Shown here one piece after another: positions 35,527-43,113 of a stretch of DNA of 64,000 bases. Origin of the DNA: a virus; IMG/VR virus record IMGVR_UViG_3300027881_000007, positions 1-64,000 of that record, one strand, 5' to 3'. Within the stretch, counting starts at the first letter, position 1, and every line of letters begins with the position of its first letter. Both the position numbers and the translations under genes were made by a program. A model generated the notes under the pieces. That model was not told the origin of the DNA. It saw only the letters and a list, made by a program, of their open reading frames with translations, and ran no database searches.

Positions 35527-35874
35527 CTAGAACCGAGTCATTTTTAGTTTTGCTTGAAGTTTAGAAATCTTATTAGTCAATTTTGCTTTACATGCCTCAG
35601 GATTCTTATCCTTTCCACACATACCCTTTCCTTTATTAAGAGCACCCATCTTTGCTTTAATCGCTTGTGCTTTGAACCTCTTTAGACACTTGGTCTTATC
35701 CAGACCAGTATAGTCTTTACACGTCCTAGCAGCCTTATCAAAAATAGCCTTATAGGACTTAGCTGCTAAACTAAGGGCCATTGGCACAACAAAGAGAGCA
35801 GTACTCACACCCGCTTCATCAAATACCTTATCTTCTTGTATAAATTGCAAATAGGCATCTAACCTCTCACTCAT
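35527..35874 (-). CDS. Basic Cys-containing protein with capsid-targeting-like N-terminus
   Basis: 115 residues. The start MSERLDAYLQFIQEDK fits the recurrent Y-L-x-x-I-x-E element. A hydrophobic segment (STALFVVPMALSLAAKSY) follows, then a basic domain with cysteines at regular spacing (ARTCKDYTGLDKTKCLKRFK; MCGKDKNPEACKAKL) and a helical end. The C-terminal 70 residues match those of gene 42361-42867, so the two are paralogues. High Lys content suggests nucleic acid contact, consistent with an internal virion protein (inference). Confidence 0.6.
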   Translation of the reverse strand: MSERLDAYLQFIQEDKVFDEAGVSTALFVVPMALSLAAKSYKAIFDKAARTCKDYTGLDKTKCLKRFKAQAIKAKMGALNKGKGMCGKDKNPEACKAKLTNKISKLQAKLKMTRF

Positions 35875-35883
35875 ATCATCCTC

Positions 35884-36474
35884 CTACGTAGACATCTTAA
35901 GTATGACAGCGAATAAACCCACAACACCAAGTAGTGCTATGGCTGTAAGTCCAACCTGTGCTAAAGGTGGAAAGAGAGTAGCTAAAAGAATAAATGCACC
36001 TATACCAAAACCATATGCAAAAGCTCCTTCACCAGCCATTGCCTGTTCACCAAGTTTAGCTTTTAATCGTTTCCTAACGCGGCCAAACTTAAGCAGCACT
36101 TCTTTAGTTTTCACATCTGGTTTATCTGAATGACTTGCGCCAAGAGCAATCATTGATGAGAGATATGAGAGAGCACTATCTGGAACATCTGGATATTTTG
36201 TTTCTAGTTGGTTCATAGACATCATATAGGACTGATCAAAACCTTTAGAGGATGCCCTTCTAGCAACCTTTTTAAACTTTTTAGATGAGATAACAGGTAC
36301 AAGGGTAATCGCTTTTTCTATGGTTTTAGCATCTCCTCTCACTATACCCTTCTTCATACCAAGCATTATCTTATCAAGTCTACCTTGTGTCATCTTCCTG
36401 ACAAAGGATGCTACATTCTCGGTGATAACATCAGACTCTTGTAACTCATTCATATACTTATCAATTATCCTCAT
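35884..36474 (-). CDS. Basic protein with capsid-targeting-like N-terminus and C-terminal membrane helices
   Basis: 196 residues. The start MRIIDKYMNELQESD carries the Y-M-x-x-L-x-E element. The middle is basic and helical (KKFKKVARRASSKGF). The last 60 residues hold two hydrophobic helices (FGIGAFILLATLFPPLAQVG; AIALLGVVGLFAVIL). The candidate promoter at 36504-36522 lies upstream. If the first 14 residues are removed during head maturation, the rest could enter the host membrane with the DNA; this is inference. Confidence 0.55.
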   Translation of the reverse strand: MRIIDKYMNELQESDVITENVASFVRKMTQGRLDKIMLGMKKGIVRGDAKTIEKAITLVPVISSKKFKKVARRASSKGFDQSYMMSMNQLETKYPDVPDSALSYLSSMIALGASHSDKPDVKTKEVLLKFGRVRKRLKAKLGEQAMAGEGAFAYGFGIGAFILLATLFPPLAQVGLTAIALLGVVGLFAVILKMST

Positions 36475-36503
36475 ATCCCTCTCCTAAATTAATCGAACTA
36501 TCC

Positions 36504-36522
36504 CTATTTTTAATTTGTTCCA
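36504..36522 (-). promoter_or_regulatory. Candidate phage promoter motif
   Basis: Minus strand TGGAACAAATTAAAAATAG about 30-48 bases before gene 35884-36474. Member of the recurrent motif set. Confidence 0.45.
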
Positions 36523-36536
36523 CATATTTGAAGTCA

Positions 36537-36926
36537 TCACTGGTCATATTTTGAGACAATCCAACACAGCCTCATCTGTAAAGTAATAGTAGTTAATGGT
36601 ACATTCCCATGCACATCTACAGGGTCCATAGCAGGGGCAAGTTCAGTCTTCCTTAACTCCTCTTCAATTTCCATAAACTCCATATATGCAGCAAGGTCCC
36701 CAACCTCAGGATCATCACCAAGTCTATATTTGTCTCCCTCTTGATGTCCTCTAGGTATAGCAAATATAATCTCGTGATACTCTTCCCTTGTAGGTAACAT
36801 CATATACTCTTCTAGAATAAACTCAGGATAATCACGATGTTCCTTCATCCACTTTTTCTTCTCCTCCAGTGACAGACCCTCCGGCATTTCCTCCAGTGAG
36901 GGCAAACTCCCCGTAAGATCGGTCAT
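36537..36926 (-). CDS. Acidic protein of unknown function
   Basis: 129 residues, rich in Glu, Met and Tyr in the first two thirds (SLEEKKKWMKEHRDYPEF; EEYMMLPTREEYHEIIF) and with a short hydrophobic end (LTTITLQMRLCWIV). No recognised domain. It lies 13 bases from the papain-like gene upstream and is the last gene before the promoter motif at 36504. Confidence 0.5.
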   Translation of the reverse strand: MTDLTGSLPSLEEMPEGLSLEEKKKWMKEHRDYPEFILEEYMMLPTREEYHEIIFAIPRGHQEGDKYRLGDDPEVGDLAAYMEFMEIEEELRKTELAPAMDPVDVHGNVPLTTITLQMRLCWIVSKYDQ

Positions 36927-36939
36927 CTCGCTTCTCCTT

Positions 36940-37515
36940 CTATTCTACCTTCTCAGATATCACAGTCCATCCTTCTTTCTGTGTTTCATCATCAATATCA
37001 TCTGGTTCTACTGAAAACCAATCTCTTTTGTTAAACTTCAAACCTATCTGGTCTTGCCATGCCATAGCTATAAGAGAGGAGCACACAATACTATTCGACC
37101 TATTCAAGGTAGCCGTAAACCAATTAGTCCTAAACAGGTTGTCCCAAAACTGCCAAAATATAGTCACCAGACTAAACTTCTCTCCCAACTTACTATTTAG
37201 TCGTTCGGCAATACCTGCAGCATCTTCATCAGACAAATCATCTTTCCTCACAATCCTGTATGCTCTCTTGGCCATATACTTCTTGACCTGAAGCATATCT
37301 CGTTTGACAACTTTCATCTGTGCCTCTATCAACATATTAGGTGCTATCATACAAGACACGTGAGTAAACCTAGCAGGGTCTCCTCCTCCCCCATATTGAA
37401 TAAACTTAAGAAAGAAATTAGTAAACCAATTCTTCTTGGCACAAGTCATTATTATATCACCCGCCTTTAACTTGGGTACTTCAATCCCTGTAGATGACGA
37501 TTGTGATAAACCCAT
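36940..37515 (-). CDS. Permuted papain-like (NlpC/P60 or YiiX type) enzyme
   Basis: 191 residues. LKAGDIIMTCAKKNW opens the fold; ARFTHVSCMIAPNMLIEAQ carries the conserved His and a Glu; VCSSLIAMAW has the Cys that in circularly permuted papain-like enzymes sits near the end. All three candidate catalytic residues are present. Families with this layout cleave peptides or amide and ester bonds in cell wall or lipids. No signal peptide is seen. AGGAGGATGAT precedes the start. Substrate unknown. Confidence 0.7.
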   Translation of the reverse strand: MGLSQSSSTGIEVPKLKAGDIIMTCAKKNWFTNFFLKFIQYGGGGDPARFTHVSCMIAPNMLIEAQMKVVKRDMLQVKKYMAKRAYRIVRKDDLSDEDAAGIAERLNSKLGEKFSLVTIFWQFWDNLFRTNWFTATLNRSNSIVCSSLIAMAWQDQIGLKFNKRDWFSVEPDDIDDETQKEGWTVISEKVE

Positions 37516-37516
37516 A

Positions 37517-37981
37517 TCATCCTCCTATAAATGTTACCTTCTCCTCTAGGTCTGGTTTATATAAACAGAAAGGTATCAACCAACGAAGATTATTTATCAT
37601 AGTAAACTTATTTAGTTCCCTTGTAGATATAATTGATACTCTCTCATCTGTTACAGTCTTAGCCTCATAGAAAGTATCATGCGGCAACTCAATAGAAAGG
37701 AAATACACCCTCCAACCACTACCTTGAATCGTAACCTTATGACGCCATACATATGGATTGGTTTCAATACCTACCTCTTCTTTAAACTCCCTAGATATAG
37801 CCTCATGCATACTTTCACCATTTTCAATATGTCCACCGGGGCCATTTAATGCACCCTTCTGCCAAGCAGGTCTTTGCTTCCTTACTAATATAACTCTCTC
37901 ACCATCTTCTCTAAAAGCAAAACCTACCACATATTCAGTCTTTCCAAATAGCTTTCCTTTCCTCTCAGATGTATTGAGCAT
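37517..37981 (-). CDS. NUDIX hydrolase
   Basis: 154 residues from the ATG at 37981; the open frame extends to a TTG at 38023 but that has no ribosome site. The NUDIX box is complete (GGHIENGE, then 7 residues, REFKEEVG), so metal-dependent cleavage of a nucleoside-diphosphate-linked compound is likely. VRKQRPAWQKGALNGPGGH resembles MutT/ADP-ribose hydrolases. Phage NUDIX enzymes may clear modified nucleotides or cleave NAD-related molecules or RNA caps. The start overlaps gene 37965-38162 by 17 bases. Confidence 0.85.
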   Translation of the reverse strand: MLNTSERKGKLFGKTEYVVGFAFREDGERVILVRKQRPAWQKGALNGPGGHIENGESMHEAISREFKEEVGIETNPYVWRHKVTIQGSGWRVYFLSIELPHDTFYEAKTVTDERVSIISTRELNKFTMINNLRWLIPFCLYKPDLEEKVTFIGG

Positions 37982-38162
37982 GAAAATAGTATCCCTCCAT
38001 TTTAAAGTTAGGTGGATAGTCAAACCATCTGGGTTTTATCCATACTTGGTGTCTCTTACAGTTTTGATCCCAACAGTAACGACTAGGTACCAATTCTAAC
38101 TCCCCTTTACTGTTTTGTACGGGAACGTATCCATGACCCCAATAATGCCTGTGCCACCACAT
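37965..38162 (-). CDS. Small aromatic protein
   Basis: 65 residues from the ATG at 38162, selected for AAGGAGGG seven bases upstream. It is rich in Trp, Tyr and His (MWWHRHYWGHGYVPVQ; WDQNCKRHQVWIKPRWFDYPP). Two Cys and several His could bind a metal. No family recognised. It overlaps the NUDIX gene. Confidence 0.55.
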   Translation of the reverse strand: MWWHRHYWGHGYVPVQNSKGELELVPSRYCWDQNCKRHQVWIKPRWFDYPPNFKMEGYYFHAQYI

Positions 38163-38164
38163 AG

Positions 38165-38533
38165 TTACCCTCCTTGTGCTCGCCTCTTCACCCATTCACC
38201 TATAGTTATATAATCGCCCTTCGACTTAGGTCCTACAGTCGCCTTCCTAGTATCTGGGTCCACACCACATGCCTCCATTACATCAGCGGGACAACAACTG
38301 TATCCAGCCTCCCTTAATACCCAATGCATAACTTGAAATTTATCAGCATCAACCATCTCATATTGCTGCATCAATAGACCTGTATATCCGCCAAACTGAT
38401 AAGACTCTCCCAACGCATGATATATCATCCTAGCTGTAATCCTAGCTGCCAACCGATTTATGCAGTTACTCTTCAATGGCCACTGAGGATCAATAGGAAA
38501 CTTAAACTTAGGATACATCAGTCTTCTCAACAT
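38165..38533 (-). CDS. Unrecognised protein
   Basis: 122 residues with a basic N-terminus and three or four cysteines around the middle (REAGYSCCPADVMEACGVDP). The rest is helical (NRLAARITARMIYHAL). AGGAAGGTG lies before the ATG, and the radical SAM gene ends 1 base upstream, so the genes are coupled. No motif allows a function; a partner of the radical SAM enzyme is a possibility only from position. Confidence 0.5.
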   Translation of the reverse strand: MLRRLMYPKFKFPIDPQWPLKSNCINRLAARITARMIYHALGESYQFGGYTGLLMQQYEMVDADKFQVMHWVLREAGYSCCPADVMEACGVDPDTRKATVGPKSKGDYITIGEWVKRRAQGG

Positions 38534-38534
38534 A

Positions 38535-39497
38535 TCACCTTCCTACAAGAGTGTTATAATAGCAACCAACCTTACAAGACGCCAGAACTGCACACTCCTT
38601 ACACTTCTCAGATAACTCCATAATAGAGTTGGTCTTCATACGAGATCCCCTTTGAATCATATTAGTGATCTCATCCATCGTCTTAACATCACCATTATCC
38701 TTCAATATAGAACCAACTTTTATCCTCGTCTGATTGCAGTAATATAGTTCAAAATCATAGTCGATCAAACCCATATGTGTATCACCACAACAAGTTATCT
38801 TCGCAAAGTGAAGACCATCTAAATCGTGAAAACTTATCACATCCAACATATCCTGAGTATAGAAGCACATAGGCAAAACGTGATCATAACTGTGCGATAT
38901 ATTCCTCTTCCATAAGTTAGGTCCTATAGTAGTAACTACGTCAATCCACGATTCTCTATACTGGTTTAAGATATTGTCGTCAAACAAATCAACCTGTGTA
39001 TCCGGAGACAATATAATATGTACATATGGACCCAACTTCACACACTGATTTACCTTCTCAATCATCTCATCTATACCATTTAAGGGTACAACAAAGTGAA
39101 GGGACATACGACGTATAAGATCACCATACTCAGGGAACACATTGGGGTCAAATACAAAACCATTTACTGTAAACTGTAACTTGCCTTGAAAGTGATTCTT
39201 GACGACCACTCCATGTTTCGTGATCTCTTTCATCCTTGTACCATTGGTAAATATATTAACCATTCCATAGTGCTTACAGGACTCTATAACTACATCTATA
39301 AACCTAGGGTGAAGTGTAGGTTCCCCACCCATAATCTTCAACTCTTCTTGTTTTAAATGACCAGAGTTAACCTGCATAAACTTAATCAATACATCGGCAT
39401 CCATAGACCCCGTCATCCTGGCATCTGCATTGAAGCAGTGTGGACACGATGCATTACACAACTCTGTCAGAACTATCCTGTGGGCTAGTTGAATCAT
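38535..39497 (-). CDS. Radical SAM protein with SPASM-like C-terminal cysteines
   Basis: 320 residues. Cys14, Cys18 and Cys21 form the C-x3-C-x2-C motif for the SAM-binding [4Fe-4S] cluster, and KIMGGEPTLHP is the GGE motif. Near the C-terminus Cys299, 302, 308 and 312 form C-x2-C-x5-C-x3-C, the SPASM-type motif that binds an auxiliary cluster in enzymes that modify peptides. The substrate could be a peptide or nucleotide; no precursor gene is obvious. The same four-Cys spacing occurs in thirteen small proteins encoded at 44836-53761. Four-base overlap with the nuclease gene upstream. Confidence 0.85.
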   Translation of the reverse strand: MIQLAHRIVLTELCNASCPHCFNADARMTGSMDADVLIKFMQVNSGHLKQEELKIMGGEPTLHPRFIDVVIESCKHYGMVNIFTNGTRMKEITKHGVVVKNHFQGKLQFTVNGFVFDPNVFPEYGDLIRRMSLHFVVPLNGIDEMIEKVNQCVKLGPYVHIILSPDTQVDLFDDNILNQYRESWIDVVTTIGPNLWKRNISHSYDHVLPMCFYTQDMLDVISFHDLDGLHFAKITCCGDTHMGLIDYDFELYYCNQTRIKVGSILKDNGDVKTMDEITNMIQRGSRMKTNSIMELSEKCKECAVLASCKVGCYYNTLVGR

Positions 39498-39877
39498 GTT
39501 GTAACCTTACTCTTCTTAGATGGTACCCCATCATATTCATCTAACTTCTCCAAACCCTCTAATATAAGCAAATGTCCTAGATCACGTCCGTCGAGTAATA
39601 TAACATCGGCAACATAGCGATCATACATACCTGCATAATAGGTTCTCAATATAACCTCTTTACCTTCGATGAGGTCTTTGACAAATACAGATGCCTGATT
39701 CCCGTGTGCTTTCTCTGCTTCATTGACAGGTCTAAAGGTCTCAGGCGTATCAACTATGTGAAGTCTAAACCTACCCTTAAACCTAATCCTGAAACCAAGG
39801 TCCACATCAGCGTCATATGTATCACCATCCACAACCCTTGTAATCAACGCCTTATATTCCCATCTAAAATCTTTCAT
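39494..39877 (-). CDS. SNase-like (thermonuclease) protein
   Basis: 127 residues. The staphylococcal nuclease fold is evident: TRVVDGDTYDADVD, then Arg38, Asp43 and Glu46 (GRFRLHIVDTPE) at the spacing of R35, D40 and E43 of the S. aureus enzyme, and YDRYVADV carrying the second catalytic Arg. No signal peptide, so a cytoplasmic nuclease. Possible roles: host DNA degradation or nucleotide recycling. Its stop overlaps the radical SAM start (ATGA). Confidence 0.85.
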   Translation of the reverse strand: MKDFRWEYKALITRVVDGDTYDADVDLGFRIRFKGRFRLHIVDTPETFRPVNEAEKAHGNQASVFVKDLIEGKEVILRTYYAGMYDRYVADVILLDGRDLGHLLILEGLEKLDEYDGVPSKKSKVTT

Positions 39878-39890
39878 TCACTCTCCTCCA

Positions 39891-39953
39891 TCAATGACAT
39901 TTACAACATATAAACTTACACTTCCCTTTCGGCTTTAGTATAACGTCAGGCAT
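39891..39953 (-). CDS. 20-residue Cys-rich minigene
   Basis: ATG at 39953 with GAGAAT upstream. The peptide MPDVILKPKGKCKFICCKCH is basic and ends in a cluster of four Cys and one His (CKFICCKCH). It could bind metal, or be the remnant of a zinc ribbon like its neighbour. Weak ribosome site; low confidence. Confidence 0.3.
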   Translation of the reverse strand: MPDVILKPKGKCKFICCKCH

Positions 39954-39966
39954 ATATATGAAATTC

Positions 39967-40134
39967 TCAATTTTCACATACATTGAGTTTGCCCTCCGGT
40001 ATTCGCATAAATTCATTCTTGTAGAATTGGAAGTGTTCATTACACTCAGGACAATGAACACATATAGTAGCACCTCTATCGGTTTCCCAATAAAAGGTAG
40101 TCTTACACTCAAGGCATGTAAAGGTACATATCAT
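39967..40134 (-). CDS. Small zinc-ribbon protein
   Basis: 55 residues. Two CxxC pairs (CLEC and CPEC) with an extra CVH and VCEN form a zinc ribbon; the rest is aromatic (TTFYWETDRG; HFQFYKNEF). The start codon overlaps the stop of gene 40131-40307 (ATGA), which supports it. A longer frame on the same strand (39891-40112) is out of phase and is treated as a shadow. Likely nucleic-acid or protein binding. Confidence 0.65.
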   Translation of the reverse strand: MICTFTCLECKTTFYWETDRGATICVHCPECNEHFQFYKNEFMRIPEGKLNVCEN

Positions 40135-40307
40135 ATTTCACTCATCCACTTCTTGATCTCTTCCTCGCTATATCCTTCAGGAAACGAACAATATTTAGAT
40201 GCCCAAGGAGCCATCTTTGCTATTAACTCCTTATCCTTCTTAGACAGGATTATCATTATAGGTTGTTCATTTGAATCAAATACTTTGTTCCCAACTTTCA
40301 CTTCCAT
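40131..40307 (-). CDS. Small conserved phage protein
   Basis: 58 residues from the ATG at 40307 (GGAG nine bases upstream; the in-frame ATG at 40322 has none). The KVGNKVFDSNEQPIMIILS and SKYCSFPEGYSEEEIKKWM pattern is one I recall from uncharacterised proteins of other phages. It looks like a small alpha/beta protein. Function unknown. Confidence 0.6.
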   Translation of the reverse strand: MEVKVGNKVFDSNEQPIMIILSKKDKELIAKMAPWASKYCSFPEGYSEEEIKKWMSEI

Positions 40308-40347
40308 ATTCAGTTGCTCCATAAATAGACAGACAGTAGGTTAAAGT

Positions 40348-40647
40348 TTACGAACCGAGTATCTTCTCTATCGTCTTACCCTCATCATTACACAAGTAGG
40401 CATATGTATCGAAGGCAACAGTAAACTCCTCATTATCTGTTCTCCTACAACACAGAACAACGTATTTATACGGTTCAGTTGTAGGTCCATGTATCCTATC
40501 CAACAGAGTTATGTCATAGTCAAGTTTATCTGGGGCAGCAATTTCTAGACTAGTTATCTCCTTGATCTTAGATACACTGACCTTCCTTATTTCATCCAAT
40601 ATCCACCATTCCTGATTGTCTCGCTCTCTCCTTACCTTTAGTATCAT
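40348..40647 (-). CDS. Small protein of unknown function
   Basis: 99 residues from the ATG at 40647, chosen for AGGAGGTAGAC directly upstream. Alternating beta strands and helices (VRRERDNQEWWILDEI; YKYVVLCCRRTDNEEFTVAFDTYAYL), no signal or membrane helix. Not recognised. Confidence 0.55.
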   Translation of the reverse strand: MILKVRRERDNQEWWILDEIRKVSVSKIKEITSLEIAAPDKLDYDITLLDRIHGPTTEPYKYVVLCCRRTDNEEFTVAFDTYAYLCNDEGKTIEKILGS

Positions 40648-40698
40648 GTCTACCTCCTGCATGTCTGATGTCTACCTACTGTCTGTCTATATCAATAG

Positions 40699-41307
40699 TT
40701 AATGGTTATAATCAGCATTTAGTTCTTTAGAATACATATCAGATTCTGATAATGGTACATCTGGCATATACCTATCCATTAAGTATTCATATCTCGTCCA
40801 AAATTCTCCACCATGCTTATTCCTCTTACCTATACAGGTATCAATGTGAGCTATCTCATGAAGTATCAACCTCTTTATACTCTTTGCCTTAGGGCCTACG
40901 TTTATAACCTTTCTCTCCAACCAACAAAACCCCTCAGAGGAGTCCTTATTATACCACTCTAGAGTCCACCCCCTATGACCAAGGTCTGAGATAACTCTAT
41001 CGAACAACATCCTACCTCTCCACTTATTCACCTCTCTAACTAGTTCGTCACATTGATCATATATAGAGTCCCACACTTTATGAGTTATACTATCCCCTAG
41101 TAACCTATATATCAACCAATGTCCCAACTCATGTAATAGTATAGGTACACGAGTCCATTCACTAGTCGCTAAATCCTTCCTCACAAAGATAGTATTTGAC
41201 GCTGGGTGATATGCTGCCTTTTCATATGGAATCCACTTAGGCAGGCGTTTAACATACAGAATTTTCAGCTTCTTCACTCGTCCATCTGCTCCTATCGCTT
41301 GCCCCAT
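40699..41307 (-). CDS. Protein with two HExxH metalloprotease motifs (SprT-like C-terminal half)
   Basis: 202 residues. HELGH at 59-63 and HEIAH at 150-154 are two separate zinc-binding motifs. The second, with a third His at 165 (KHGGEFW) and the tail RYEYLMDRYM, matches the SprT/WSS1-like pattern. The first is followed by a long helix and resembles a minimal metallopeptidase. This suggests an internal duplication or fusion. It could act on protein-DNA crosslinks or as an anti-host protease. The ribosome site is weak, and the start overlaps the next gene by 16 bases. Confidence 0.7.
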   Translation of the reverse strand: MGQAIGADGRVKKLKILYVKRLPKWIPYEKAAYHPASNTIFVRKDLATSEWTRVPILLHELGHWLIYRLLGDSITHKVWDSIYDQCDELVREVNKWRGRMLFDRVISDLGHRGWTLEWYNKDSSEGFCWLERKVINVGPKAKSIKRLILHEIAHIDTCIGKRNKHGGEFWTRYEYLMDRYMPDVPLSESDMYSKELNADYNH

Positions 41308-41474
41308 AGTTTCCGTTGTCCTTTCATGCCCACATAGGCAAAGTTATCATTCAAGAAAGAGTGTATCTTAAAGGCAATCCTAGGAGGTAAATTAACAATA
41401 CGCCTACCAGATGGGGTATATAGCACACCATTTGAAGAGCAACCACATAGACCGTAGAATAGTTTCAGTTTCAT
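41292..41474 (-). CDS. Small protein of unknown function
   Basis: 60 residues, basic, beginning KLKLFYGLCGCSSNGVLY with a CGC pair and ending KGQRKLWGKR. Its start overlaps the upstream gene by 4 bases (ATGA). No recognised fold. Confidence 0.5.
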   Translation of the reverse strand: MKLKLFYGLCGCSSNGVLYTPSGRRIVNLPPRIAFKIHSFLNDNFAYVGMKGQRKLWGKR

Positions 41475-41998
41475 ATCTCATTAACCTCCTTCTGCACAAG
41501 ACAATGATCAGTCTTTTCAATAATCTGAAATTCTCGAGTCCCCTCCCATGTTAAATCAGAAGAAGGTATATCTTCTAGATAATAGTAACAGCATGCAGGC
41601 GACCATTTCAGTACACTTGGGTCTGTCTTAACCTTACATATAATATGAATCAAACCAAACTTATTATCTGCTGTTTTAACATTCCTTGCCCACCTAAATT
41701 CAAAACCAGGTTTAACCGTCCTCACATTAGTCATATAGAGCATAGGTTGCTTACCAACAATAGGTATATCGCCTTCCTCTTTGGCCCTTGCAATAAAGGT
41801 TGATAAAGTAAGTCCCTCACGCTCAATCAATGGAACATATTGAGGTCTAGTAGCATGATACAAAAACATATGGGATTCAGTTTCAAGTATACGCTTACAC
41901 AGAGTTGCTTGCCTAAGGTCATAGTACTCCAACCACCTAACGACCTCATCTCCAGAGTCTTCCTTTAGGGTATATAGATAATCATCAACAGCCTTCAT
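41471..41998 (-). CDS. ADP-ribosyltransferase-like protein with capsid-targeting-like N-terminus
   Basis: 175 residues. The start MKAVDDYLYTLKEDS carries the Y-L-x-x-L-x-E element. MFLYHATRPQYVPLIEREGL resembles the first motif (YHAT/G, then hydrophobic turn and EGL) of ART-fold enzymes, including RNA 2'-phosphotransferases and Rifampin ADP-ribosyltransferases. A later MLYMTNVRT strand and TREFQIIEK could supply the remaining core, but a clear catalytic Glu cannot be fixed by eye. T4 packages the ADP-ribosyltransferase Alt through such an N-terminal peptide, so an injected host-modifying enzyme is an attractive inference. AGGAGGATGATAC precedes the ATG. Confidence 0.5.
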   Translation of the reverse strand: MKAVDDYLYTLKEDSGDEVVRWLEYYDLRQATLCKRILETESHMFLYHATRPQYVPLIEREGLTLSTFIARAKEEGDIPIVGKQPMLYMTNVRTVKPGFEFRWARNVKTADNKFGLIHIICKVKTDPSVLKWSPACCYYYLEDIPSSDLTWEGTREFQIIEKTDHCLVQKEVNEI

Positions 41999-42023
41999 GT
42001 ATCATCCTCCTACTTCCTCAGTT

Positions 42024-42149
42024 CTATCGCCAGAGAATCACTCCCAAATATGGCCACAGTCTCGTGTTACCAAAAACACAAAAAGCCAAATTGTAAAAGT
42101 TCCATCTTGCTTTTTTAACCAAGTCTTCTTGCTGACAATGAATACACAT
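42024..42149 (-). CDS. Small Cys/aromatic protein
   Basis: 41 residues with GGAGGAG nine bases before the ATG. MCIHCQQEDLVKKARW opens with a single CxxC, followed by a hydrophobic half (NFYNLAFCVFGNTRLWPYLG). It fills the gap between two clear genes. It could be half of a zinc site or a membrane peptide. Confidence 0.4.
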   Translation of the reverse strand: MCIHCQQEDLVKKARWNFYNLAFCVFGNTRLWPYLGVILWR

Positions 42150-42163
42150 GATTTTTACTCCTC

Positions 42164-42349
42164 CTATTTAGGTGGCCAAAAAAACTTCCTCAACCAATCA
42201 AGGAACATAACAATAGTAATGATACCACATATAAGGGATCCCCAAGCCATCACTTCTGCTGATAAAGGAGGAGGTCCTATCTTTCCAATAGGCATATTCG
42301 GATATAGTACACCTTCCCAAAACCTTGTTAGGTGGTCTATAAAGTTCAT
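42164..42349 (-). CDS. Small membrane protein
   Basis: 61 residues with one membrane helix (about 33-52, VMAWGSLICGIITIVMFLDW) and a short basic tail (RKFFWPPK). The N-terminal 30 residues are amphipathic. AGGAGGATGATAT precedes the ATG. Possibly holin-related or membrane-modifying; not recognised. Confidence 0.5.
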   Translation of the reverse strand: MNFIDHLTRFWEGVLYPNMPIGKIGPPPLSAEVMAWGSLICGIITIVMFLDWLRKFFWPPK

Positions 42350-42360
42350 ATATCATCCTC

Positions 42361-42867
42361 CTATACAGTTACCTTTTTCAACTTTCCTCCAACCTTACCT
42401 ATATACTTATTAACCTTGGCCTTGCACTTAGTGGGATCCTTCGACTTATCACATGCTTTGATTGCTTGTTTAAGATCCAACAATTGTTGACTCAATGCAT
42501 TAATTCTATACTGTTTCATACATGCCGTTTTTTCTTCACCTGACCTATTAGCACATGCCTTAGACGCTGGACTATATTTAGCCTTATATAGTTTATATGA
42601 AAGATAGACCAACAACGCTGCTACAGCTATACCACCTATAGCGGTACCATATTTCCCAAAAAATGAAACGGATGATTTAGCATCAGGATATATCTTCCTT
42701 GCATTATCTTCCATTTGCTTAACCCATTCCCAGTCTACCTTAGGGTCAAGGTCTACATCCCCGGGTTTCATTGTTACATCTATTTCATCATAGTCCCACT
42801 CTATCTTTTCATCTAACATTAAGTACATCACATATTGGTCTATAATTAGTGATTCATATGACGGCAT
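42361..42867 (-). CDS. Membrane protein with basic Cys-repeat domain
   Basis: 168 residues. A tyrosine-rich N-terminus (IIDQYVMYLMLDEK, a loose variant of the Y-L-x-x-L motif) is followed by an acidic region, one membrane helix (TAIGGIAVAALLVYLSYKL), then a basic Cys domain. That domain (SKACANRSGEEKTACMKQY; ACDKSKDPTKCKAKVNKYI) matches gene 35527-35874 over 70 residues. A Cys-(12)-Cys ... Cys-(8)-Cys spacing suggests disulfides or metal. Function unknown. Confidence 0.55.
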   Translation of the reverse strand: MPSYESLIIDQYVMYLMLDEKIEWDYDEIDVTMKPGDVDLDPKVDWEWVKQMEDNARKIYPDAKSSVSFFGKYGTAIGGIAVAALLVYLSYKLYKAKYSPASKACANRSGEEKTACMKQYRINALSQQLLDLKQAIKACDKSKDPTKCKAKVNKYIGKVGGKLKKVTV

Positions 42868-42876
42868 ATAATCCTC

Positions 42877-43113
42877 CTATACTAGTTGCTCCATAGCGTC
42901 AATAATACCTCGTATATTAGTGCGACTATTAAGACAATCACATGGGGGTCTGCCAACACAATCACAAAAGGTTACCACCTGACAGTAAGGACACTTATAC
43001 CATACAGTCAACCTTTTATTACACCTTATACAGTTGACCTCATAATCCCTATCACCTAACTCATTGTCAATCATACGGACATTGAAAAGATGTTCATCCT
43101 GAGTATCAATCAT
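42877..43113 (-). CDS. Zinc-ribbon protein, triplet copy 3
   Basis: 78 residues from the ATG at 43113. Motif order: CIRC, CPYC, then CDCVGRPPCDC, followed by a helix ending MEQLV. The leader GTAGGGGTCATGTAT before the ATG is nearly the same as for the other two copies, which fixes the start. Last of three tandem paralogues (42877-43606). Probably binds zinc; role unknown. Confidence 0.65.
   Translation of the reverse strand: MIDTQDEHLFNVRMIDNELGDRDYEVNCIRCNKRLTVWYKCPYCQVVTFCDCVGRPPCDCLNSRTNIRGIIDAMEQLV

Noticed and set aside
37981-38023. TTG-initiated longer NUDIX protein (start 38023)
   Set aside because: No ribosome site precedes the TTG, and the extra residues overlap the next gene; the ATG at 37981 is better.
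39891-40112. 73-residue minus-strand frame
   Set aside because: It is out of phase with the zinc-ribbon gene 39967-40134, whose start overlaps the previous stop and whose two CxxC pairs are convincing. Only its last 20 residues, in the same phase as the 39891-39953 minigene, are kept.
41997-42413. 138-residue plus-strand frame
   Set aside because: It runs against the local minus-strand operon, overlaps three minus genes with good ribosome sites, and has a Pro/Ser/His composition typical of shadows.
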